Assembly: GCF_014397115.1 (NCBI RefSeq)
Contig: NZ_CP060720.1
Coordinates: 2,000,001-2,064,000 of the forward strand
Reading direction: 5' to 3'
Length of the DNA stretch: 64,000 nt
Source: Vagococcus carniphilus
GTDB taxonomy: Bacteria > Bacillota > Bacilli > Lactobacillales > Vagococcaceae
Below, piece by piece: positions 22,806 through 33,011 of the stretch. The position numbers were made by a program, and so were the translations under genes. The notes beneath the pieces are model-generated. The model was not told where the DNA came from. It searched no databases and saw only the letters and a program-made list of their open reading frames with translations. Position 1 is the first letter of the stretch, and the number at the start of each line of letters is the position of its first letter.

Positions 22806-25072
22806 GAAGAGAAACCAATGGGCAACCCCCAAAAAGGAAACGGAGTAAAGGAAAAGCGATTTTAATTACTTGTATTGTTTTACTTTCTTTAATTTGTATT
22901 CCCTTAATTATCGGAAGTGCGACCTTTTTCTATTATGTAAAAGATGCACCAAAGTTAGATTTTACTAAGCTAGAAGATACACGTTCTTCTACTTTACTTG
23001 ATTCAAAAGGAGCTGTGTTCTTAACCTTAGGTGAAAAGAACAGAGAAATTATTCAGCCCAATGAAATTCCACCAACCTTAAAAAATGCGGTTATTTCTAT
23101 TGAAGATAAACGTTTTGAAAAACACGTTGGTGTTGATCCAATTCGTATCGCTGGTGCTGCTATTTCAAACTTTAAAGGAAATAGCACTCAAGGGGGAAGT
23201 ACACTAACCCAACAGCTGATTAAACTTTCTTACTATTCTCACAAAAAAGAAGACCAAACTTTAAAAAGAAAAGCTCAAGAAGCTTGGCTTTCAGTAGAAT
23301 TAGAAAAGAAAAAATCAAAAGATGAAATCTTAACTTATTATATTAATCGCGTTTATATGTCAAACGGTGTTTACGGGATGAAGACGGCTGCTGAAACTTA
23401 TTATGGTAAAGATTTTAAAGATCTTTCACTTGCTCAGTATGCCCTTCTTGCAGGAATTCCTCAAGCACCTAATAACTACGATCCGTATACAAATAAAGAC
23501 AATGCTAAAAAAAGACGAGACTTAGTTCTAAACGAAATGTATAAAGATAAAAAAATATCTGAAAAAGATTACAAAGCTGCCGTTGCCGAACCTGTTGACG
23601 AAGGGCTTATTCCATTAAAAGAAGATTCAACTATGCAAGTTGTCACTGATAACTATGTTAAAGAAGTTATTAAAGAGGTTCAAAAGAAAACCAAAAAGAA
23701 TATTTATACGGACGGATTAGAAGTTCACACAAATATTGATTTAGAAGCTCAAACTTATTTATATAACTTAATGAATAATGAAAATTCTTCCATTAACTTC
23801 CCTGATGATGAATTCCAAGCAGCTGGAACCTTAGTTGATGTTAAATCTGGTTCAGTTAAGGCTCAAGTTGGAGGAAGAAAATCAAAAGAGAAATCACAAC
23901 TTGGCTTAAATAGAGCTGTTGAAAACGAACGTGATATCGGTTCAACATCTAAACCTTTAGTAGCATATGGACCTGCCATCGAAGACTTAAACTATGGTTC
24001 TGGAGAAATATTTGTGGATGAGCCATATAAATATGCAGATGGCACATCTGTTTACAATTATGACCGTGCTTATCGTGGTGGTTTGACGATGAGAGAATCT
24101 CTAGTTGATTCAAGAAACATACCTGCTTTAAAAGCTCAAAAAGAAGTTGGAGATGATAAAGCAAAAGATTTTATCCATAAACTTGGATTTAAAAATGATG
24201 TTTATGAATCAACTGCGATTTCAATGCAAGGTTCTACTGAAAAATTAGCTTCTGCTTATGCAGCTTTTGCTAATGGCGGTGTTTATTATGAACCATCTTA
24301 CGTTAGCAAAATTGTTTATGAAGATGGTACTGAAGAAAAAATTGAATCTAAAGGTAGTCGTGCAATGAAAGAGTCTACTGCCTATATCGTTACTGATATG
24401 CTTAAAGATGTCATTTCACGTGGTACAGGTGTCAATGCTCAAGTTCCTCAATTAATTCAAGCTGGTAAAACAGGTACGTCTAACTATTCAGATGATGCCT
24501 TACCTAATGTGATTGGTGATGGAAGTCCTGATATCTCATTTGTTGGATATACTCCGAAATATTCATTTGCTGTTTGGACAGGATATGACAAGTATTACAA
24601 TGCCATCCCTGTTCAAGATCAACAAATTGCGATGGATATTTACCGTAATTATATGACCTTTTTATATCAAAACCTTGAAATTACAGATTGGAAACAACCA
24701 GATGACGTTGTCCGTATAGGCAATCAAGTCTATGTTAAAGATCATGTAGGTAACCAAGGTGGGCAAACCTATAACAGTTACAGTTCACAAACGTCTCAAA
24801 GTAATGTTGCTCCACCTGTTAGTTCTGCTGCTCCTGAACCTTCAAAACCTTCAGAAACTAAACCAGATCCAACGCCTACACCTTCATCATCAACACCTCC
24901 TCCTCCACCTCCAACAAGTAGTTCGGATAATGGTGGTAACAACGGTGGTAATGACGGTGGCGATAATGGCGGTAATAATGGTGGCGATAGTGGTGGCAAT
25001 AACGGTGGTGGAGACAAACCAGACGGCAATAACGGTGGTAATGATGGTGGCTCCACTCCTTCATCTAAATAA
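22802..25072 (+). CDS. pbpA: Class A penicillin-binding protein 1A
   Basis: Bifunctional glycosyltransferase/transpeptidase that polymerises and cross-links peptidoglycan. There is a short cytosolic KRKRSKGK segment and one membrane helix (about residues 17-40). The GT51 domain has SIEDKRFEKHVGVDP and GGSTLTQQLIKLS. The transpeptidase domain has the SxxK nucleophile (STSKPLVAYG), SRN and KTGTSNYSDD. After the catalytic domain comes an S/P/T tract and about 45 residues built almost only of Gly, Asn and Asp, longer than in most homologues. It is co-transcribed with recU. The symbol is uncertain (also called ponA). Confidence 0.93.
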   Translation: MRRETNGQPPKRKRSKGKAILITCIVLLSLICIPLIIGSATFFYYVKDAPKLDFTKLEDTRSSTLLDSKGAVFLTLGEKNREIIQPNEIPPTLKNAVISIEDKRFEKHVGVDPIRIAGAAISNFKGNSTQGGSTLTQQLIKLSYYSHKKEDQTLKRKAQEAWLSVELEKKKSKDEILTYYINRVYMSNGVYGMKTAAETYYGKDFKDLSLAQYALLAGIPQAPNNYDPYTNKDNAKKRRDLVLNEMYKDKKISEKDYKAAVAEPVDEGLIPLKEDSTMQVVTDNYVKEVIKEVQKKTKKNIYTDGLEVHTNIDLEAQTYLYNLMNNENSSINFPDDEFQAAGTLVDVKSGSVKAQVGGRKSKEKSQLGLNRAVENERDIGSTSKPLVAYGPAIEDLNYGSGEIFVDEPYKYADGTSVYNYDRAYRGGLTMRESLVDSRNIPALKAQKEVGDDKAKDFIHKLGFKNDVYESTAISMQGSTEKLASAYAAFANGGVYYEPSYVSKIVYEDGTEEKIESKGSRAMKESTAYIVTDMLKDVISRGTGVNAQVPQLIQAGKTGTSNYSDDALPNVIGDGSPDISFVGYTPKYSFAVWTGYDKYYNAIPVQDQQIAMDIYRNYMTFLYQNLEITDWKQPDDVVRIGNQVYVKDHVGNQGGQTYNSYSSQTSQSNVAPPVSSAAPEPSKPSETKPDPTPTPSSSTPPPPPPTSSSDNGGNNGGNDGGDNGGNNGGDSGGNNGGGDKPDGNNGGNDGGSTPSSK

Positions 25073-25073
25073 A

Positions 25074-25110
25074 AAAAATAGATTTGACCTATTTGGTCAA
25101 ATCTATTTTT
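25074..25110. terminator. Bidirectional terminator between pbp1A and nth
   Basis: Arms 25074-25089 and 25095-25110 pair perfectly over 16 bp around a 5-nt loop. A-rich and T-rich flanks on either side allow use by both converging genes. It overlaps the last codons of nth. Confidence 0.9.
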
Positions 25111-25751
25111 TTTTTCATTATTTGTTGTCCCTCAGCACATAAATCAAGTAATGGACAGTCAGGACATTTAGGTTTTCTTGCTGTACAGTGGTACCTTCCA
25201 AAAAGAATCATCGTATGATGCGCCTGAATCCATCTCTCTTTAGGTATTTTCTTCATAAGAGCAGCTTCTACTTCTGTTACTGTTGCAGATTGCTTACATA
25301 TTCTCAAGCGTTTTGAAACTCTATCTAAATGAGTATCTACGGCAATAGCAGGTACACCAAAAAGGTCTCCAGCAACAACGTTTGCTGTTTTTTGACCAAC
25401 ACCTGGTAGCTTCATCATTTCTTTAATTGTTTTAGGTACTTCACCTTCAAAATCATCAATAAGCATTTGAGAAGCTTTTATTATGTTTTTAGCTTTTGTA
25501 CGGTACAAACCAATTGTTTTTATTTTTTCCATAACACTTTCAAGAGGGGCTGCTGCTAATTTCTCAGCTGTTGGGTATGCTTTAAATAATACAGGTGTTG
25601 CCTTATTAACAGAAACATCGGTTGCTTGCGCACTCAATATGACTGCAATTAAATATTGAAAAGGCGTTTCATAATCAAGCTCACCTCTAGCATCCGGGTA
25701 CATAACTTCCATTCTATCAAGTGCTTCTACTGTTTTTTTTCCTGATAACAA
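25089..25751 (-). CDS. nth: Endonuclease III
   Basis: Base-excision-repair glycosylase/AP lyase for oxidised pyrimidines. The helix-hairpin-helix LPGVGQKTANVVAGDLFG contains the catalytic Lys, and the Asp follows in AVDTHLDRVSKRL. The C-terminal [4Fe-4S] ligands appear as C-x6-C-x2-C-x5-C in CTARKPKCPDCPLLDLC. The likely start is TTG at 25751, with AAGGTGAG at good spacing. It lies 12 bp downstream of dnaD, the usual Firmicutes pairing. Confidence 0.94.
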   Translation of the reverse strand: MLSGKKTVEALDRMEVMYPDARGELDYETPFQYLIAVILSAQATDVSVNKATPVLFKAYPTAEKLAAAPLESVMEKIKTIGLYRTKAKNIIKASQMLIDDFEGEVPKTIKEMMKLPGVGQKTANVVAGDLFGVPAIAVDTHLDRVSKRLRICKQSATVTEVEAALMKKIPKERWIQAHHTMILFGRYHCTARKPKCPDCPLLDLCAEGQQIMKKKIDLTK

Positions 25752-25763
25752 ACTCTCACCTTC

Positions 25764-26477
25764 TTATTTTTCATTTGGATTTAGCCAATTATGAAGAGGG
25801 ATAAATGGCAGTTTTTCTTCTTCCTCATTTTTGGCTTTTGATTCAATTTGATTTGTTCTTTTTTTCTGATCGACTTGAACATCTTGTTTTGTTCTTAAAT
25901 TTTTTCTTTCCCATGCAAGTAATATTCGGTCAATATATTTTAAGCTATAGGCTTGATTTAACACGGCTTCTCTTAAAGCAAGTTCAATTAATTCAGTTCC
26001 ATAATGGTCAACAGTTAACCAACTTTGAATCGTTTCAAATTCAATAGGTGATAAAGGTCTTCCAAATTCTACTTCAAAAGTTTGATATAGATTAGTTACT
26101 TTCTTCTCACTTGATACTTCCAACTGTTTCTTTTCAAGTTGCTCTAAATAATGACCCAATCGGTCGTAAAAAAGAGTTAAATCATATCTGTCTTCTGATT
26201 GTCCTGAGGAGTTTATCTGAGTCTCAATCGAGATAAATCCTTTATCTACTGAAGATTGAAGCACTTGAATGATGTGATCTATTGACATCCCTGTTGTTTC
26301 TTCTAAAACACCTAACTCAGGAAATGAATTTCCCTCCTGTTCAAAACGTAGAAGATGCAAAAAAAGGATAAATTCGTCATTAGACATCCCTATTTTTTGA
26401 TAATACTGAAGTAACAAGTTGGATACAGTTGTTGTATCAGCTTTTAAAAATTCTTTTAATGTTAACATCTTCGTCAC
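25764..26477 (-). CDS. dnaD: DNA replication initiation protein DnaD
   Basis: Primosomal protein acting with DnaB/DnaI to load the replicative helicase. The N-terminal winged-helix domain (DDH1-like; NDEFILFLHLLRFEQEGNSFP) is followed by the DnaD C-terminal domain (FEVEFGRPLSPIEFETIQSWL and YSLKYIDRILLAWERKNLRT, the latter being the conserved YIDRILxxW motif). The start may be GTG (26477) or the ATG three codons in. It is the first gene of a dnaD-nth operon. Confidence 0.92.
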   Translation of the reverse strand: MTKMLTLKEFLKADTTTVSNLLLQYYQKIGMSNDEFILFLHLLRFEQEGNSFPELGVLEETTGMSIDHIIQVLQSSVDKGFISIETQINSSGQSEDRYDLTLFYDRLGHYLEQLEKKQLEVSSEKKVTNLYQTFEVEFGRPLSPIEFETIQSWLTVDHYGTELIELALREAVLNQAYSLKYIDRILLAWERKNLRTKQDVQVDQKKRTNQIESKAKNEEEEKLPFIPLHNWLNPNEK

Positions 26478-26541
26478 TCACTTTCTTGTTAAGTATATCA
26501 AAATTTTAAAGAAAAGAAAGCTCAGTTATTTTACAACAAAA

Positions 26542-26572
26542 AAACCTCTTAAAATTAATTTTTAAGAGGTTT
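26542..26572 (-). terminator. Terminator of upp
   Basis: AAACCTCTTAAAA (26542-26554) pairs with TTTAAGAGGTTT (26561-26572). The minus strand continues with seven T residues. Confidence 0.85.
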
Positions 26573-26590
26573 CTATTTTTTAATTAATGA

Positions 26591-27220
26591 TTACTTAGTT
26601 CCAAATAAACGGTCACCAGCATCACCTAAACCAGGTACAATATAACCTTGTTCATTTAATTTTTCATCTAATCCAGCGGTAATAATATCAATGTCTGGAT
26701 GAGCTTCTTGAAGGGCTTTAATACCTTCTGGAGCTGCCACTAAACAAACAAATTTAATGTTAGTTGCTCCACGTTTTTTCAGAAGATCGATTGCCATAAT
26801 GGCTGATCCTCCAGTTGCTAGCATTGGATCAACAACAAATAATTGACGTTCAGCAATATCAGCTGGTAATTTAACAAAATATTCAACTGGTTCAAACGTT
26901 TCTTCATCACGATACAAACCAACATGTCCTACTTTTGCTGCAGGAATCAATTCCAACATTCCATCTACCATGCCAATACCTGCACGTAAGATTGGTACAA
27001 TTGCTACTTTTTTTCCTGTTAATGTTTTTTGAATTGATTTACCAATCGGTGTTTCAATTTCGATGTCCTCTAGAGGCATATCGCGAGACACCTCATAAGC
27101 CATTAACATAGCAATTTCATCAACTACTTCACGAAAAACCTTTGTCCCACAGTTTTTGTCTCTGATGATTGTCAACTTGTGTTGAATTAGTGGATGATCA
27201 ATAACTTGAAATTTTCCCAT
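26591..27220 (-). CDS. upp: Uracil phosphoribosyltransferase
   Basis: Salvages uracil to UMP using PRPP. The 209-residue protein shows the family N-terminus [28 protein letters not shown], the PRPP loop [19 protein letters not shown] and the C-terminal uracil-binding [16 protein letters not shown]. Placement just downstream of glyA is normal for Enterococcus and relatives. GGAGAATCACGAT precedes the ATG. Confidence 0.96.
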   Translation of the reverse strand: MGKFQVIDHPLIQHKLTIIRDKNCGTKVFREVVDEIAMLMAYEVSRDMPLEDIEIETPIGKSIQKTLTGKKVAIVPILRAGIGMVDGMLELIPAAKVGHVGLYRDEETFEPVEYFVKLPADIAERQLFVVDPMLATGGSAIMAIDLLKKRGATNIKFVCLVAAPEGIKALQEAHPDIDIITAGLDEKLNEQGYIVPGLGDAGDRLFGTK

Positions 27221-27263
27221 ATCGTGATTCTCCTTTAAATTTTATTCCAATCTATTGTAACGG

Positions 27264-27293
27264 AAAAAAAGGTAATTGACTAGTCAATTACCT
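27264..27293 (-). terminator. Terminator of glyA
   Basis: A perfect 24-bp palindrome (27270-27293, centred on CTAG) is followed on the minus strand by a run of seven T residues. Confidence 0.85.
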
Positions 27294-27299
27294 AAAAAT

Positions 27300-28538
27300 T
27301 TATTTATAAAGTGGATGTTTTTCAATTAAAGCAGCAACTTCTGCTCTAATCTTATCTAACTGTTCGTTATTTTCATGATGAGTTAGGGCTTCTGTTATTA
27401 ATTCAGCAACTTTTTGAGCATCTTCTTCTTTAAATCCTCTTGATGTGATCGCTGGTGTTCCAATTCTAATACCACTTGTTTCAAATGGACTACGACTTTC
27501 AAACGGAATTGTATTTTTATTAACAGTCATATGAACGCTATCTAAAATAGCTTCTGCTTCTTTTCCTGTTAAGCCAAAACCACTTACATCGATTAATAAC
27601 AAATGATTGTCTGTATCTCCACTAATCAATCTTGGACCAGTTGTTTGATTAAACACTCGTGCCATGACTTTAGCATTGCTAACTACTTGTTCCATATAAT
27701 CTTTAAACTCTGGTAATAAAGCTTCTCTAAAGGCAGCAGCTTTGGCTGCAATCACATGCTCTAAAGGACCTCCTTGGATACCAGGGAAAATATTACTATT
27801 TATTTTTTTAGCTAAATCTGGATCATTGGTTAAGATGATTCCCCCGCGAGGGCCTCTTAATGTTTTATGAGTAGTAGATGTTACGATATCTGCATATAAA
27901 ACTGGATTTTGATGTAGGCCTGTTGCAACTAAGCCAGCAATATGTGCCATGTCTACCATTAATTTAGCACCCACACTATCAGCAATTTCTCTGAAACGTT
28001 TGAAATCAATTTCTCTTGAATAAGCACTTGCTCCTGCAACAATTAATTTAGGTTGATGTTTTCTAGCTAAAATTTTAACTACTTCGTAATCAATTACTTC
28101 TGTTACTGGATCAACACCATACGAAACAAAGTTATAAGTTTTACCACTAAAGTTTACAGGTGAACCGTGAGTTAAGTGTCCCCCAGCAGTTAAATCCATT
28201 CCCATAATTGTGTCTCCAGGTTCAACAAGAGATAAATAAGCTGCAGTATTAGCTTGCGAACCAGAGTGAGGTTGAACATTGGCAAATTTGGCATCAAATA
28301 AATCACATACACGATCAATCGCTAAATTCTCGACAACATCCACGAATTCGCAGCCGCCATAATAACGTCTACCTGGATAGCCTTCAGCATACTTATTGGT
28401 TAATACACTACCTTGCGCTGCCATAACAGCCTCTGAAACGAAATTCTCTGAAGCAATCAATTCAATAGTTTTTTCTTGACGATTCTTTTCATTTGCAATT
28501 GCATCCCACAACACAGCATCAGATTTTTGGTAATCCAT
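27300..28538 (-). CDS. glyA: Serine hydroxymethyltransferase
   Basis: PLP enzyme interconverting serine and glycine with transfer of a one-carbon unit to tetrahydrofolate. Landmarks are [30 protein letters not shown], the PLP Asp region [12 protein letters not shown] and the Schiff-base lysine in [14 protein letters not shown]. Length 412 is standard. The 50-bp gap to the upstream sua5 gene is too short for a T-box or glycine riboswitch, and none is visible. Confidence 0.97.
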   Translation of the reverse strand: MDYQKSDAVLWDAIANEKNRQEKTIELIASENFVSEAVMAAQGSVLTNKYAEGYPGRRYYGGCEFVDVVENLAIDRVCDLFDAKFANVQPHSGSQANTAAYLSLVEPGDTIMGMDLTAGGHLTHGSPVNFSGKTYNFVSYGVDPVTEVIDYEVVKILARKHQPKLIVAGASAYSREIDFKRFREIADSVGAKLMVDMAHIAGLVATGLHQNPVLYADIVTSTTHKTLRGPRGGIILTNDPDLAKKINSNIFPGIQGGPLEHVIAAKAAAFREALLPEFKDYMEQVVSNAKVMARVFNQTTGPRLISGDTDNHLLLIDVSGFGLTGKEAEAILDSVHMTVNKNTIPFESRSPFETSGIRIGTPAITSRGFKEEDAQKVAELITEALTHHENNEQLDKIRAEVAALIEKHPLYK

Positions 28539-28589
28539 AAAAGCACCTCACATTCTATTTTATACCTCATATTGTAACACACTTAAATG

Positions 28590-29621
28590 TTATTTTTTAT
28601 ATGTTTTTTGATTTGCGGCTTTCTTTAAACGGTTCATATATGCCATCCCAACCCCTACTTCTGGATAAGTCTCAACTAAGATAATATCCAAGTCTAATTT
28701 ATCTTCGTCTAAATATCGTAATCCAGCAAATAAATAACGCATTGCTTCGACTACATCATATTTTTGAGAGAGTTTGTAATAAGCATCATAGCCGTTTAGT
28801 AAGCTTTTTTTCTCTGGATGAGTCATAATACCAATCTTTTTATGCTCATTTTTAAATTCATTAATTGCTTCTTGCCAATTATTCTTTTGATAATCAATCA
28901 TGATAACGGGAGTCTTTGGTGAGTAATGTTTATATTTCATTCCTGGTGCTTTGGGTGCTTCTTTTTCAGTCAAAATATGCTGATCCATTTCAACTTCACC
29001 AATCACTTCTTCTAATTGCTCTTTTGTTATAGCTCCAGGCCTTAAAATGACCGGCACGCCATTTTCTTGAGACATATCTAATACAGTAGACTCAATACCA
29101 ACAAAAGACGCTCCTCCATCAAGCACACCAAATATTTTACCAGCTAGATCTTGATAGACATGATTAGCAGTTGTAGGGCTTGGTAACCCCGATGTATTAG
29201 CACTTGGTCCTACTAAAACTGTTTCTGACTCTTTTATTAATTGAAGAGTTAACTCGTTATTAGGCATTCTAAATGCTGCTGTTTCTAAGCCACCAGTTAC
29301 AACAGAAGGTAGAGACTCAGCACTTTTTAATTTGAAAATAAGTGTTAATGGTCCCGGCCAAAAAGTATCCATCAAACGTTGTGCTTTTTCTGGAATATTA
29401 GAAACAAAAGGTGTGACTTGCTTACAACTGGCAACATGGACAATCAAAGGATTATCACTAGGTCTTCCTTTTGCTAAATAAACATTTTTGACAGCTTCTT
29501 CATTAGTTGCATCAGCGCCAAGACCATAAACTGTTTCAGTCGGAAAAGAAACTAACTCTCCTTCTTTTATAGCCTTAACTGCTTCTTCTATTTCTTGTGG
29601 ATGGATTATTTTCGTCTCCAT
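28590..29621 (-). CDS. tsaC2: L-threonylcarbamoyladenylate synthase (Sua5/YwlC)
   Basis: Makes threonylcarbamoyl-AMP from threonine, bicarbonate and ATP for the t6A37 modification of tRNA. The YrdC domain (ALVSFPTETVYGLG-type stretch, KGRPSDNPLIVHV, TFWPGPLTLIF, GPSANTSG) is followed by the C-terminal Sua5 domain, so it is the long two-domain form. The start is placed at ATG 29621 (METKIIHP), because AAGGAAG sits 8 nt before it. The GTG at 29630 is immediately beside that ribosome site. Confidence 0.93.
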   Translation of the reverse strand: METKIIHPQEIEEAVKAIKEGELVSFPTETVYGLGADATNEEAVKNVYLAKGRPSDNPLIVHVASCKQVTPFVSNIPEKAQRLMDTFWPGPLTLIFKLKSAESLPSVVTGGLETAAFRMPNNELTLQLIKESETVLVGPSANTSGLPSPTTANHVYQDLAGKIFGVLDGGASFVGIESTVLDMSQENGVPVILRPGAITKEQLEEVIGEVEMDQHILTEKEAPKAPGMKYKHYSPKTPVIMIDYQKNNWQEAINEFKNEHKKIGIMTHPEKKSLLNGYDAYYKLSQKYDVVEAMRYLFAGLRYLDEDKLDLDIILVETYPEVGVGMAYMNRLKKAANQKTYKK

Positions 29622-29636
29622 AATCAGCACTTCCTT

Positions 29637-30479
29637 TTATATCACTTTTATTATTCTATCTTGTCCGTTCATGTCTTTGATAACTTGTACTTCTTTTTCT
29701 GGAAAACTAGCTTGAAAAATAGCAGCTACTGCTTTTCCTTGTAAATAACCTATTTCTAAATAAATTTTCCCATCTACTGCTAGATAATCTCTAGCTTCTT
29801 TAGCAATTTTTTTATAGATTGCTAGGCCATTATCCTCAGCAAACAATGCTTCTTTAGGTTCATTTTCTCTAACCGAAATATCCATTTCTTCCCACTCATC
29901 TATACTGATATATGGTGGATTCGAAACAAGAATATCTATTTTTTTTGATAAATGATAGCCGGAAAGAACATCACTTTCTAAAAAAGTAACCTCTTGCTTT
30001 AATTTTTTAGCATTTTCTCTAGCAACTTCCAGTGCTTCTTTAGAAATATCGAATCCCATTACATGCCAATTAGGTCGCTCTCTTTTTAAAGATAAACTTA
30101 TAGCACCAGTTCCTACACCTATATCAACAATTTGTTTCGACTCATTCAGATTTTCTTTTAGAATAAGTTCAACTAATTCTTCTGTTTCTGGTCTTGGGAT
30201 TAAAGTATGTTCATTCACTAAAAAACGACGACCATAAAACTCACATGAGCCGATTAAATATTGTACCGGAACATGCCTAGCAATTTGATTTAAATCGGAT
30301 TCAAATGAGGTTAACTCTTCTTGAGGTACTTCTTTTTTTAAATTTAAGAGTAGATCCGTTTTAGTCCACTCTTTTCTTTCCAATATTAAGTACTCAGCAA
30401 GTGTTGGCTCTAAATTTCTTTCCTCTAAAAAAGAAGAAGCCCATTTAAGGACTTCAAAATAAGTATTTAAACTAGTCAT
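29637..30479 (-). CDS. prmC: Peptide chain release factor N5-glutamine methyltransferase
   Basis: Methylates the glutamine of the GGQ motif of release factors. An N-terminal helical domain precedes a Rossmann methyltransferase domain with [14 protein letters not shown] (motif I) and the catalytic [13 protein letters not shown]. It overlaps the 3' end of prfA, its substrate's gene, by 8 bp, as in most bacteria. Confidence 0.95.
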   Translation of the reverse strand: MTSLNTYFEVLKWASSFLEERNLEPTLAEYLILERKEWTKTDLLLNLKKEVPQEELTSFESDLNQIARHVPVQYLIGSCEFYGRRFLVNEHTLIPRPETEELVELILKENLNESKQIVDIGVGTGAISLSLKRERPNWHVMGFDISKEALEVARENAKKLKQEVTFLESDVLSGYHLSKKIDILVSNPPYISIDEWEEMDISVRENEPKEALFAEDNGLAIYKKIAKEARDYLAVDGKIYLEIGYLQGKAVAAIFQASFPEKEVQVIKDMNGQDRIIKVI

Positions 30480-31542
30480 TTAATTTAGCCAACTGTTCTG
30501 TTTGATCATAGATAATTAAAGCATCAATAATTTCATCAACTTTACCAGCTAAAATTTGGTCTAATTTTTGAATCGTCAAGCCAATACGATGGTCTGTTAC
30601 ACGGTTTTGAGGGAAGTTATATGTTCTAATACGTTCTGAACGATCTCCCGTTCCAACAGCAGATTTACGGTTAGCATCGTACTCACTACGACTTTCTTGC
30701 TCTAATTGATCATAAACACGAGCACGCAAAACTTTCATTGCTTTTTCTCTGTTTTTTAACTGAGAACGTTCATCTTGCATCGCAACAACAATGCCTGTTG
30801 GGATATGTGTTAGACGAACTGCAGATGCCGTCTTATTAACGTGCTGACCACCAGCGCCACTTGCATGATAAATGTCAATACGGATATCTTTATCAGCTAA
30901 GTCTAACTCTACTTCTTCTGCTTCTGGTAATACAACAACTGTTGCAGTTGATGTATGAACACGACCTTGAGATTCTGTTGAAGGAACACGTTGAACACGG
31001 TGTGCGCCACTTTCATATTTTAATTTAGAGAAGACACTATCACCTGTAATCATAATTGTTACTTCTTTATACCCACCGATGCCTGTGATATTAGCATCCA
31101 TTACTTCAAATTTCCATCCTTGAGCAGCTGCGTAACTTTGGTACATTTCAAATAAATCACCAGCAAATAAAGCTGCTTCATCTCCACCAGCAGCACCGCG
31201 GATTTCCATGATAATATTTTTATCATCATTTGGATCTTTTGGTAATAAAAGAATTTTAATTTTTTCTTCTAATTCTTCTTTTTCATTTTTAAATTCAGCT
31301 AATTCTTCCTTAGCTAATTCTTGTAATTCATCATCTAATTTTTCTCCAAGTAATTCTTCAGAGTCAGCAATACCTTGAACAACCTCTTTATAACGGCGGT
31401 AAACTTCAACTGTCTCTCTTGTATTTGCTTCTTCTTTTGATAATTCCATGAAGCGTTTCGTGTCACTTACTACTTCTGGGTCACTTAGTAATTCTCCAAG
31501 TTCTTCATAACGATCTTCTAGAGATTGTAATTGATCAAACAT
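30472..31542 (-). CDS. prfA: Peptide chain release factor 1
   Basis: Terminates translation at UAA and UAG. The catalytic loop [18 protein letters not shown] (GGQ) and the stop-codon-recognition region with PST ([18 protein letters not shown]) identify RF1 rather than RF2. Length 356 is standard. AAGGAAGAAAT precedes the ATG. Confidence 0.97.
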   Translation of the reverse strand: MFDQLQSLEDRYEELGELLSDPEVVSDTKRFMELSKEEANTRETVEVYRRYKEVVQGIADSEELLGEKLDDELQELAKEELAEFKNEKEELEEKIKILLLPKDPNDDKNIIMEIRGAAGGDEAALFAGDLFEMYQSYAAAQGWKFEVMDANITGIGGYKEVTIMITGDSVFSKLKYESGAHRVQRVPSTESQGRVHTSTATVVVLPEAEEVELDLADKDIRIDIYHASGAGGQHVNKTASAVRLTHIPTGIVVAMQDERSQLKNREKAMKVLRARVYDQLEQESRSEYDANRKSAVGTGDRSERIRTYNFPQNRVTDHRIGLTIQKLDQILAGKVDEIIDALIIYDQTEQLAKLND

Positions 31543-31578
31543 TTATTTCTTCCTTTCTTTACTTCCTAGTAATAAAGC

Positions 31579-32163
31579 TTATTCATTATTTCTTAATTTT
31601 GGTGGATTTACGTAATGTTTACGACATACTGGGAAATAAGATTCATTCCCACCAATTTGGATTTGCTCCCCAGTATAAACCGGTTCATTGTCATTCATTC
31701 TAAGATTCATGGTTGCTTTCTTATGACAGAACCAACAAATTGTTTTTAATTCCTCAATTTTATCGGCATAAAGAAGCAAGTATTTAGAGCCTTCAAATAG
31801 TTCATTTTTAAAATCATTTTTCAAACCAAAGGCCATAACTGGAATATCCAGCTCGTCTACAATTTTAGCGAAAGCTATCACATGATGTTTTTCTAAAAAT
31901 TGTGACTCATCTACCAAAATACAATACGGTTTAAAAGACATTGACTCTATTTTAGCATAAATATCGGTATCATGAAAAATAGGAATCGCTTCACGTTTTA
32001 AACCAATACGACTAGATACTGTTCCAACTTCATCTCGAGTATCTAATCCACTCGTCATTAAAACAACAGGTTTGTTCTGTTCTTCATAGTTATGAGCGAC
32101 TTTTAATATTTCAATTGTTTTTCCACTATTCATTGCGCCGTGTTTAAAAAATAGTTGTGCCAT
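31579..32163 (-). CDS. tdk: Thymidine kinase
   Basis: Type II thymidine kinase of 194 residues. The P-loop [11 protein letters not shown], the lasso/DExQ motif [14 protein letters not shown] and the zinc ligands CWFCHKK plus CRKHY are intact. It phosphorylates thymidine and deoxyuridine. It heads the tdk-prfA-prmC-sua5 cluster. Confidence 0.95.
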   Translation of the reverse strand: MAQLFFKHGAMNSGKTIEILKVAHNYEEQNKPVVLMTSGLDTRDEVGTVSSRIGLKREAIPIFHDTDIYAKIESMSFKPYCILVDESQFLEKHHVIAFAKIVDELDIPVMAFGLKNDFKNELFEGSKYLLLYADKIEELKTICWFCHKKATMNLRMNDNEPVYTGEQIQIGGNESYFPVCRKHYVNPPKLRNNE

Positions 32164-32280
32164 GTCTCTTATTCCCCCTTGTTTATCCTATGATAGTATA
32201 CTTTAATTTTAAAAAAAAAGCATTATCTTACTCTAAAAAGATTAAAATTCCTGTTAATTTATCAACATCTCAGTTTTCAC

Positions 32281-32309
32281 TTTACTTTTATAAGGGAAAT
32301 CTGTATAGT
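32281..32309 (+). promoter_or_regulatory. Promoter of the azoreductase gene
   Basis: TTTACT (32281-32286), 17 bp, TATAGT (32304-32309). AGGAGGAACAAC follows before the ATG. No operator-like repeat is visible. Confidence 0.6.
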
Positions 32310-32346
32310 GACTTTGTACTAATTTATTATAAGTAGGAGGAACAAC

Positions 32347-32958
32347 ATGAACAATGTTTTAGTTATAAAAGCTCATCCTTTAACAGCAAATGAATCTCGT
32401 TCGTTAACTGTTTTAGATGCATTTATTAATGCTTATAAGGAAAATCATTCTGAAGATGCGGTAACAATCGTTGATATCTATGAAGAAGAAGTTCCTGAAA
32501 TTGATAAAGCTCTTTTCACAGCATGGAAAGACGCAGCACAAGAAAAAGAATTAACAGCAGATCAAATTGCTAGATTGATTCGCTACAACGAATTAACTGA
32601 ACAGTTTTTAAATGCTGATAAAGTTATTATCGCTAACGCTCTTTGGAATTTAGGGATTCCATCTCGCTTGAAAGCTTGGATTGATACAGTTGTCGTTAAC
32701 GGTAAAACTTTCAGATACTCTGAAACTGGGCCAATCGGTTTAACTTCAGGGAAAAAATTACTACACATTCAATCTAATGGTGGACAATACGGTGGAAGTG
32801 ACCCTTCATCTGTATACATCAAAACAATCTTTAACTTTATGGGTGTTCAAGATGTTGAACAAATTTTTGTTGAAGGTATCGATCACCATCCAGAAATGGG
32901 CGAACAAATTATCAACGATGCAAAAGAAAAAGCAGTTACTCTTGCTAAAACTTTTTAA
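32347..32958 (+). CDS. azoR: FMN-dependent NADH:quinone oxidoreductase/azoreductase
   Basis: Flavodoxin-fold dimeric oxidoreductase that reduces quinones and azo compounds with NADH. Landmarks are VLVIKAHPLTANESRSL, the FMN-binding NALWNLGIPSRLKAWIDTVV and SGKKLLHIQSNGGQYG. Length (203 aa) is normal. It is monocistronic, with its own promoter and a convergent terminator. Confidence 0.92.
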   Translation: MNNVLVIKAHPLTANESRSLTVLDAFINAYKENHSEDAVTIVDIYEEEVPEIDKALFTAWKDAAQEKELTADQIARLIRYNELTEQFLNADKVIIANALWNLGIPSRLKAWIDTVVVNGKTFRYSETGPIGLTSGKKLLHIQSNGGQYGGSDPSSVYIKTIFNFMGVQDVEQIFVEGIDHHPEMGEQIINDAKEKAVTLAKTF

Positions 32959-32960
32959 TA

Positions 32961-33011
32961 AAAATAAAGAAGAAGAGATAAATCATTAAGATTTAATCTC
33001 TTCTTTATTTT
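32961..33011. terminator. Convergent terminator between azoR and the AI-2E family gene
   Basis: A long stem (about 32961-32984 with 32990-33011) has one 2-3-nt bulge and A/T-rich flanks on both sides. It overlaps the 3' end of the AI-2E family gene. Confidence 0.7.

Noticed and set aside
24759-25142. Long alternative frames across the pbp1A 3' end on both strands
   Set aside because: They arise from the Gly/Asn codon repeats and are pure low-complexity (Leu/His/Val or Pro/Leu/Ser) with no ribosome site.
28539-28589. T-box or glycine riboswitch before glyA
   Set aside because: Only about 50 bp separate the genes and no T-box sequence or antiterminator pair is present.
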